Origin: JANYIP01 sp031394045 | GTDB taxonomy: Bacteria; Actinomycetota; Actinomycetes; Prado026 | Direction of reading: 5' to 3' | Length of the DNA: 11,610 nt | Assembly: GCA_031394045.1 (NCBI GenBank) | Contig: JANMWN010000249.1 | Location: 1-11,610 of the forward strand | Part shown: positions 6,820 through 11,610 of the stretch, piece by piece | Layout: each line of letters opens with the position of its first letter | Position numbering within the stretch: the stretch's first letter is position 1 | Position numbers and translations under genes: made by a program | The notes under the pieces: generated by a model | The model's input: only the letters and a program-made list of their open reading frames with translations | Told to the model about the DNA's origin: nothing | The model's database searches: none

Positions 6820-9533
6820 GGCGCCTGACCCTGCGTCGGGTGCTGGCGGCGACCGCCGCCACGACGTTGCTCGCCGCCGGGCTGCAGGGGGTGGTCACCA
6901 CCGCCTCCGCCGCGACCTGCCCGGCGCCCGGTGGTGCCTCGATCCCCAACGCCCCGAACCCCGTCGGCGCGCAGTTCGTGGCGTACGGACGCGGCTACGG
7001 CCACAACCTGGGCATGAGCCAGTACGGCGCCGAGGGTGCCGCCAAGCTCGGCTGCACAGCGGCCCAGATCCTCACGACGTACTACAAGGGCACCCACATC
7101 GCCGCGCAAGCCCTGCAGCCCAACGTGATGCTCACGCTGCTCAACACCGACCCGCTCGGGCACGCCGACCTCACGGCGCAGGAGGGGTCGATCACCTGGA
7201 CCGCCGTCGCCGCCGGTGTCTCGGCGATCCAGCCGCTAGGCACCGTGTGGCACGTCGTGCGGGCGACCCAGGGCGGCGAGAACCTGGTCGACGACAAGGG
7301 CAAGGTCGTCTTCTGGATCGGCGTCAACGGCGAGCTGCGGGCGCTCGAGAAGGCCGCCGGGTCCCAGCCGGGCACCAACATCGCGCGGGTACGCAGCTTT
7401 GGCGGCGCGGGGGGCGCCGTGCTCGCCACCGACCTACAGCTCAAGTGGGACTACACCCGGTTCGTCAGCGGCGCCGGCGGCATGAAGATCTGGCAGGTCA
7501 TCGTGCCCACCGGGTCGGTCTCCGGAGTCCAGAAGTACTTGTGGGGCTTGGCCGAGGTGCCCGTCAGCTGGCCGGATGCGTCGCTCCAGGCGCAGGCCAT
7601 CGCGGCGCGCACGTACCTCGTCAACGGGTACTGGAACGCCACGTCGGGTGCGTACGTCATCGGGACCACGCCCGCCTCGCAGAACTACACCGGCTACGCC
7701 AAGGAGCTGCAGGACGCGCAGTACGGCCTGCACTGGCACAACGCCGTCGAGGCCACGACCGGACAGCTCGTCCTCGACTCGACGAACTCGACGATCACCG
7801 CGGTCTACACCTCGAGCCACGGCGGCCGCAGCGAGGACGCCCGGTACGTCTGGGGCGGCTCGGGTGCCAGCTATCTCGTACCCGTCGACGACAGCGTGTG
7901 GGACCTCGCGTCGGACAACCCGAACCGTTCGTGGGTCAAGGGATTCTCCAAGGCCCAGGTGGCCGCGATCTTCGGGCTGACCACGATCACCGGCGTCACG
8001 GTCGGCCCGTGGGGGTCGTCCGCGCGCCTGTCCGGCGTCACCGTCACCGGGGTCGCGGGCGGCGTCAACGTCGCGCACACCTACACCGGCAGCCAGCTGC
8101 GCTCGCTCCTCGGGACGCTGTCTCCGTCGATGACGTACGCGTGGCCGCTGTCCGACATGGTGGCCCCGGTGGTCAAGGCCTCGGCCGGCCCGGGAGCGAC
8201 GTTCCGGTGGTCGGCCACCGACGCGGCGCCGAGCACGGGCCTGGCCGGGTACGCCGTCACCGTCGCGCACGGCACCACGGTCGACTACACGACGGCGAGC
8301 ACCACGGCCACCAGCCTGACCATGGTCGGGGTTCCCGGGACCACGTACACGTTGACCGTCACCGCGAAGGACAAGTCGAACAACGTGTCCCTGCCGGTGA
8401 CCGCCAGCGTCGCCGTGCCGCTGCCCGGGTCGTTCCACCCGGCGCCGCCCACCCGCATCGTCGACTCCCGCAGCAGCCTCGGGTTCCACGGCCCGCTCGC
8501 CGGGCACGGCGCCGTGACCATCGCGGTGGCCGGAGCGGTGGGGTCGCCCGTTCCCGCAGGCGCGACCGCAGTCGTGCTCAACATGACCGCCGTCACCCCG
8601 GCCTCGGTCGGCTACCTGTCGGTCGGACCGGTCGCCTCGACGACCACGTCCAACGTCAGCTTCGCACCCGGTGGCAGCACCGCCACCCTCGTCGTCGCGC
8701 AGCTCAGCCCGACCGGCACGGTCACCATCAACAACGGCGGACCCGGCGGGGTGCAGGTGCTCGCCGACGTCGAGGGGTACCTCACTCCGGACAGCACGGG
8801 CAGCACGTACCTCCCCGTCACCGGCAGCCGGCTGGTCGACACCCGGGTCGGTCAGGGGATCGCGGCCGCACTGCCCGCGCACGGCTCGGCCTCGGTGCAG
8901 GTGACCGGGGCGGCCGGGGTCCCGGTGGGAGCTACCGCCGTCGTGGTCAACGTGGCGGCCGTCGCGCCCGCGGCCGCCGGCTTCCTCACGGCAGGGCCGG
9001 CCGCGTCGACCACCGCGTCCAGCCTGAACTTCGCGCCGCACCAGACTGTCGCCAACCTGGTGGTGTCCCAGCTCAGCGGCACCGGAACCATCACCCTGAC
9101 CAACGGCGGGAGCACCGCGACCCAGGTGATCGTCGACGTCCAGGGCTACTTCCTCGCGGGTACCTCTGGCAGCTCGTACGACCCCATCGGGCCGGCCCGC
9201 ATGCTCGACACCCGTACGGTCGGCGGCCTCGGGAGGCTGGCGGTCGGCGGGACCCGAACCGTCTCGGTCGCCGGCGTGAGCGGATCGCAGGTCCCGGCCG
9301 GTGCGACCGCCGTGGTGCTCAACCTCACGGCTGTCTCGCCGGCCACCTCCGGGTTCCTCTCGGTCGGCCCGGTCGCGTCGACGACGACGTCTGACCTCAA
9401 CTTCGCCGGCGGGCGGACCACGTCGAACCTCGTGGTGGCCCAGCTCAGCCCCACCGGCACGGTCATCGTGTCCGCCGGGGGCGCCGGAACCGTCGACGTC
9501 CTGGTGGACGTGCTCGGCTACCTCACGCCCTGA
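6816..9533 (+). CDS. Secreted SpoIID/LytB-domain protein with Ig/Fn3-like domain and three C-terminal repeats
   Basis: Predicted exported SpoIID/LytB protein of 905 residues; characterised SpoIID is a lytic transglycosylase acting on peptidoglycan strands without stem peptides. A signal peptide (MRRLTLRRVLAATAATTLLA, cleavage near ASA/AT at 32/33) is followed at once by GRGYGHNLGMSQYGA (58-72) and the ILTTYYKGT segment. YLWGLAEVP (241-249) holds E247, in the place of the catalytic glutamate of SpoIID; QAQAIAARTYL and SSHGGRSED (333-341) are also typical. The catalytic region ends near 440. An Ig/Fn3-like domain (about 447-535) precedes three repeats (547-655, 672-778, 795-902). The frame is open far upstream, but that is shadow over the amidase gene. 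The GTG at 6816 overlaps the amidase stop (GTGA) and starts the signal peptide. No ribosome site is visible before it, suggesting re-initiation after the amidase. Confidence 0.9.
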   Translation: MRRLTLRRVLAATAATTLLAAGLQGVVTTASAATCPAPGGASIPNAPNPVGAQFVAYGRGYGHNLGMSQYGAEGAAKLGCTAAQILTTYYKGTHIAAQALQPNVMLTLLNTDPLGHADLTAQEGSITWTAVAAGVSAIQPLGTVWHVVRATQGGENLVDDKGKVVFWIGVNGELRALEKAAGSQPGTNIARVRSFGGAGGAVLATDLQLKWDYTRFVSGAGGMKIWQVIVPTGSVSGVQKYLWGLAEVPVSWPDASLQAQAIAARTYLVNGYWNATSGAYVIGTTPASQNYTGYAKELQDAQYGLHWHNAVEATTGQLVLDSTNSTITAVYTSSHGGRSEDARYVWGGSGASYLVPVDDSVWDLASDNPNRSWVKGFSKAQVAAIFGLTTITGVTVGPWGSSARLSGVTVTGVAGGVNVAHTYTGSQLRSLLGTLSPSMTYAWPLSDMVAPVVKASAGPGATFRWSATDAAPSTGLAGYAVTVAHGTTVDYTTASTTATSLTMVGVPGTTYTLTVTAKDKSNNVSLPVTASVAVPLPGSFHPAPPTRIVDSRSSLGFHGPLAGHGAVTIAVAGAVGSPVPAGATAVVLNMTAVTPASVGYLSVGPVASTTTSNVSFAPGGSTATLVVAQLSPTGTVTINNGGPGGVQVLADVEGYLTPDSTGSTYLPVTGSRLVDTRVGQGIAAALPAHGSASVQVTGAAGVPVGATAVVVNVAAVAPAAAGFLTAGPAASTTASSLNFAPHQTVANLVVSQLSGTGTITLTNGGSTATQVIVDVQGYFLAGTSGSSYDPIGPARMLDTRTVGGLGRLAVGGTRTVSVAGVSGSQVPAGATAVVLNLTAVSPATSGFLSVGPVASTTTSDLNFAGGRTTSNLVVAQLSPTGTVIVSAGGAGTVDVLVDVLGYLTP
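8454..9521 (+). repeat. Three ~107-residue D(S/T)R...DV.GY repeats in the SpoIID protein C-terminus
   Basis: Copies lie at 8454-8780, 8829-9149 and 9198-9521. They are of the same family as the repeats ending the amidase. Copies 1 and 3 share identical peptide runs such as SVGPVASTTTS and VVAQLSPTGTV, but their codons differ at several synonymous positions. This fits old duplication held by selection on the protein better than very recent gene conversion. Copy 2 is more diverged (TAGPAASTTASSLNF, VVSQLSGTGT). The last copy ends three residues before the stop. Confidence 0.87.
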
Positions 9534-9840
9534 GCCGGGCGCCCGGCCCGGGCGTCGGGCGTACGTCCCGCGCGGTGAGCTGGCCGTGCCCGGCGGAGCA
9601 GCGCAGCTCCAGGAACGCCGGGGCGCCGCAGTCGCGGTGATGGATCTCCAGCGGTACCCCCTCGGGGTCGGCGGCATAGGTGTCGCCCCAGGTCATCAGC
9701 GCCAGCAGCACCGGGTGCAGGTCGATGCCCCTGGCCGTCAGCCGGTACCCGTGCCGCTCGCGCTGCCCGGGCTCGAGGTAGGCCTCGCGATAGAGGATCT
9801 GGTTCTCGACCAGGTGCGCGAGCATGTCCACGCTCGACAT
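9523..9840 (-). pseudogene. N-terminally truncated HxlR-family transcriptional regulator
   Basis: The 105 residues match the C-terminal two thirds of an HxlR-type winged helix-turn-helix regulator: LAHLVENQILYREAY (end of the recognition helix and start of the wing), YRLTARGIDLHPVLLALMTWGD, then HHRDCG and a final RDVRPTPGPG. HxlR proteins usually have some 45-60 more residues before this, including a C.(I/L)..AL..(I/L)GERW segment and the first HTH helices. These are absent. In-frame codons just upstream of the ATG read EVQDQATGA, which resembles the missing HTH turn, but no start codon precedes them and a TAG stops the frame at 9898-9900. It is either a broken regulator or a shortened protein that may no longer bind DNA normally. 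Its stop overlaps the SpoIID stop by 11 bases in convergent orientation. Confidence 0.65.
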
Positions 9841-9898
9841 CGCGCCGGTGGCCTGATCCTGGACCTCACCGCCGGCTGTGCCTGTTCCGCTGCCCGTC

Positions 9899-9920
9899 TA
9901 ACCTACGGTAGCGTAGGTTA
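9899..9920. promoter_or_regulatory. Perfect palindrome, likely repressor operator
   Basis: TAACCTAC, six bases, GTAGGTTA: two 8-base arms that are exact reverse complements. It lies in the short gap between the truncated HxlR gene (minus) and the hydrolase gene (plus), 37 bases before the hydrolase ATG. Several TANNNT hexamers overlap it on both strands, so a bound protein could block a promoter. Dyads of this size are typical sites for dimeric regulators of the TetR, MarR or HxlR kind. Which protein binds here cannot be decided. Confidence 0.6.
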
Positions 9921-9944
9921 CTCACGAGTAGGTCGCCGGCAGCG

Positions 9945-9950
9945 AAGGAG
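9945..9950 (+). promoter_or_regulatory. Strong ribosome binding site of the alpha/beta hydrolase
   Basis: AAGGAG stands seven bases before the ATG at 9958. This is the clearest Shine-Dalgarno sequence in the window and fixes the hydrolase start, although the same frame is open for hundreds of bases upstream. Confidence 0.85.
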
Positions 9951-9957
9951 TCCACAG

Positions 9958-10920
9958 ATGGTGACGTCGACCCAGGCATCGCCCCAGGCAGCGAAGCCAG
10001 CAGTCGGCCAGCACAGCGGCCGCAAGGGCGAGGCGAGCCTGCACGGGCAGCGGATCGCGTACCGGCGGCTCAAGGGGTCCAACCCGCTCAGTCCGCTCCT
10101 GGTCCTGGTGCACGGCGTGGCCAGCAACAGCGCGACCTGGGACCCGGTCCTGCCGCACCTGGCCGCAGCCGGCGCCAACGTGCTCACCCTCGACCTGCCC
10201 GGGCACGGCGCGTCGAGCAAGGACCGCGGGGACTACAGCCTCGGCGCCCTGGCCAGCACCGTCCGCGACCTGCTCGATCACCTCGGGCAGGAGCGCGCGG
10301 TCATCGTCGGGCACTCCCTCGGCGGCGGCATCGCGATGCAGTTCGCGTACCAGTTCCCCGGTCGGTGCGAGGGGCTCGTGCTGGTGGCCAGCGGCGGGCT
10401 CGGTCGTGAGGCCTTCCCCTTGCTGCGCGCGGCTTCCCTGCCCGGCGCCGAGCTGGTGCTGCCGCTGGTCACGCACCCGCGCACCTTGGGGGCGGTGGCC
10501 GCGGTCGGGCGCGTGCTCGGCTTCCTGCGCGGCGGCGACACCCTGCTCTCGGAGGACTCGCTGGCGACGCTGGGCGAGCTGGCCGACCCCGCGACACGTA
10601 CCGCGTTCCTCGCGACCCTGCGCGGGGTCGTCGACATCTCCGGCCAGCGCGTCTCGGCCGTGAGCAAGCTGCCGGCCGCGTCGCACCTGCCCACCCTGCT
10701 GATCTGGGGCGACCGCGACCCGATCATCCCGATGGCCCACGGGGAGCGCGCGACCGAGCTGCTGCCGACCGCACGGCTGGTCGTCTTCCCCGGGGCCGGG
10801 CACGAACCGTTCCGCCACGACCCCGCCCGGTTCGCCGAGCTCCTTGTCGAGCACGCCGCACGCGTCGAGGCTCAGTCAGGCGCGAAGGACGTCGGCGGCG
10901 GCGCGTTCGCCACTGCGTAG
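9958..10920 (+). CDS. Alpha/beta hydrolase
   Basis: Predicted cytosolic alpha/beta-hydrolase-fold enzyme of 320 residues. The oxyanion-hole motif LVLVHGVASNSATW starts at 48 (H52-G53). The nucleophile elbow is GHSLGG with S120. The acid is D254 in WGDRDPIIP and the base is H282 in GAGHEPF, so the Ser-Asp-His triad is complete. The DLPGHGASSKDRGDYSL loop and a variable cap (about 150-230) fit the esterase/epoxide-hydrolase/carbon-carbon-hydrolase type. The substrate cannot be read; dehalogenases would have Asp in place of Ser, so that is excluded. The first 25 residues are low-complexity and show no signal peptide. A strong ribosome site and a palindrome lie just upstream, suggesting its own regulated promoter. 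Its last 45 bases overlap the end of the convergent oxidoreductase gene. Confidence 0.9.
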   Translation: MVTSTQASPQAAKPAVGQHSGRKGEASLHGQRIAYRRLKGSNPLSPLLVLVHGVASNSATWDPVLPHLAAAGANVLTLDLPGHGASSKDRGDYSLGALASTVRDLLDHLGQERAVIVGHSLGGGIAMQFAYQFPGRCEGLVLVASGGLGREAFPLLRAASLPGAELVLPLVTHPRTLGAVAAVGRVLGFLRGGDTLLSEDSLATLGELADPATRTAFLATLRGVVDISGQRVSAVSKLPAASHLPTLLIWGDRDPIIPMAHGERATELLPTARLVVFPGAGHEPFRHDPARFAELLVEHAARVEAQSGAKDVGGGAFATA

Positions 10921-11610
10921 CGCGCCTTCCATCAGCCCGTACCAGGGGCCTGCGGTCCACTCCCCCGCGAGCACGACGCCGTCGAAAGCCCTGGCCGCCG
11001 GTGCGAGCTCGTCCGGCTCTCCGTGCGGCCACGCACCGACCGGTGCGTAGCTGTACGCGCCCAGCGCCCACGGGTCGTCGTCCCAGGTCGACAGCAGCGC
11101 CCGGCCGAGGTCGAGGCGCAGCTCGGGGCGACGGTCGGCCAGACGCGACGCCCACCGGCCCGGCCCGTCGTCGACCCCCAGCGCGGCCAACCCCTCGGGC
11201 GAGCCGGCGAAGCAGTTGACGACCGGTGCCACCGACTCTGCACAGTCGGTGGCCGTCCAGCTCCACCACCGCCCCGGCACGTCCAGGACCGCACCCGCTG
11301 GCGCGTCCGCGAGCAACGGCACGTGCAGCTTGGCGGCGTGCCCCTGCTGCAGCCGGTCGAGGGCTTCGAGCGCGAGCTGCGCCCCCGCGATCGGAGCCAG
11401 GAGCCGACGGGCGTGCGGCATGGGTACGGCCACGACGCACGCATCGGCCGACATCTCGAACCGCTGACCCGCGGCCCTGCCCTGCACGCGGACCCCTGAC
11501 TCGACGGGCTCGACCCGCTCGACCACGTGCCCGAGCCTGACCGCGTCGCCCAGCGCCGCAGCGAGCCGGTGCGCGACCTGCTGGTTGCCCCCGCCGACCC
11601 GCCGGCTCGG
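10876..11610 (-). CDS. FAD-dependent amine-oxidase-like oxidoreductase, N-terminus beyond window
   Basis: The C-terminal 244 residues of a flavin-dependent oxidoreductase of the amine oxidase/protoporphyrinogen oxidase-like group. At the right edge the frame already reads RVGGGNQQVAHRLAAALG, the middle-domain segment where these proteins carry a conserved GG before a helix. ADACVVAVPMPHARRLL follows, the usual strand-turn at the substrate-domain boundary. Near the C-terminus LAGEWTAG and GLMEGALRSGERAA form the FAD-contacting motif. The GTG at 11526 is internal and is not the start; the frame stays open to the window edge. The family usually has 400-450 residues, so about half, including the N-terminal GxGxxG FAD site, is missing here because of the window limit, not a mutation. 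The substrate is unknown. Confidence 0.85.
   Translation of the reverse strand, partial: PSRRVGGGNQQVAHRLAAALGDAVRLGHVVERVEPVESGVRVQGRAAGQRFEMSADACVVAVPMPHARRLLAPIAGAQLALEALDRLQQGHAAKLHVPLLADAPAGAVLDVPGRWWSWTATDCAESVAPVVNCFAGSPEGLAALGVDDGPGRWASRLADRRPELRLDLGRALLSTWDDDPWALGAYSYAPVGAWPHGEPDELAPAARAFDGVVLAGEWTAGPWYGLMEGALRSGERAAADVLRA

Noticed and set aside
5746..9521. CRISPR or DNA-level tandem repeat array
   Set aside because: The periodicity is at protein level within coding frames; the DNA copies differ at many synonymous sites and there are no spacers.
7434..9677. Long minus-strand open frame opposite the SpoIID gene
   Set aside because: Antisense shadow; it covers part of the convincing SpoIID domain and repeats and shows no motif of its own.

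Overview
The window is GC-rich, third-position-GC-biased DNA with frequent GTG starts and 4-base GTGA gene overlaps. That pattern, plus secreted wall enzymes carrying DTR...DVLGY repeats, points to a high-GC Gram-positive actinomycete. I cannot name a genus from sequence alone. No tRNA, rRNA, CRISPR array or insertion sequence was seen.

Left third (about 98-3956, minus strand): a three-gene, tightly overlapping operon for a cell-surface polysaccharide. Read in its own direction it encodes a MurG/GT28-like glycosyltransferase with an unusual C-terminal extension, a UDP-sugar 6-dehydrogenase of the UDP-GlcNAc/UDP-ManNAc type, and a GT4 glycosyltransferase. Together they suggest assembly of a uronic-acid-containing glycan. 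A short AT-rich non-coding stretch (1-97) lies downstream.

Centre (3957-9533): a divergent control region of about 180 bases, then two large, translationally coupled secreted cell-wall enzymes on the plus strand. The first is an 892-residue zinc amidase of the PGRP/Amidase_2 family (signal peptide, beta-rich N-domain, amidase, FlgD-Ig-like domain, three repeats). The second is a 905-residue SpoIID/LytB protein (signal peptide, SpoIID domain with its GHxxGMSQYGA motif at the N-terminus, Ig/Fn3-like domain, three repeats). The two enzymes end in the same kind of repeat of about 107 residues. An amidase paired with a SpoIID-type enzyme parallels the SpoIIP-SpoIID pair of endospore formers: one strips stem peptides and the other cuts the denuded glycan. 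This is the most interesting system in the window.

Right part (9523-11610): a short minus-strand HxlR-family regulator that appears to have lost its N-terminal half, a perfect 8+8 base palindrome that probably serves as an operator, a plus-strand alpha/beta hydrolase with a complete Ser-Asp-His triad, and the C-terminal half of a minus-strand FAD-dependent amine-oxidase-like protein that runs off the right edge. The convergent gene pairs here overlap at their 3' ends (11 and 45 bases), leaving no room for separate intergenic terminators.
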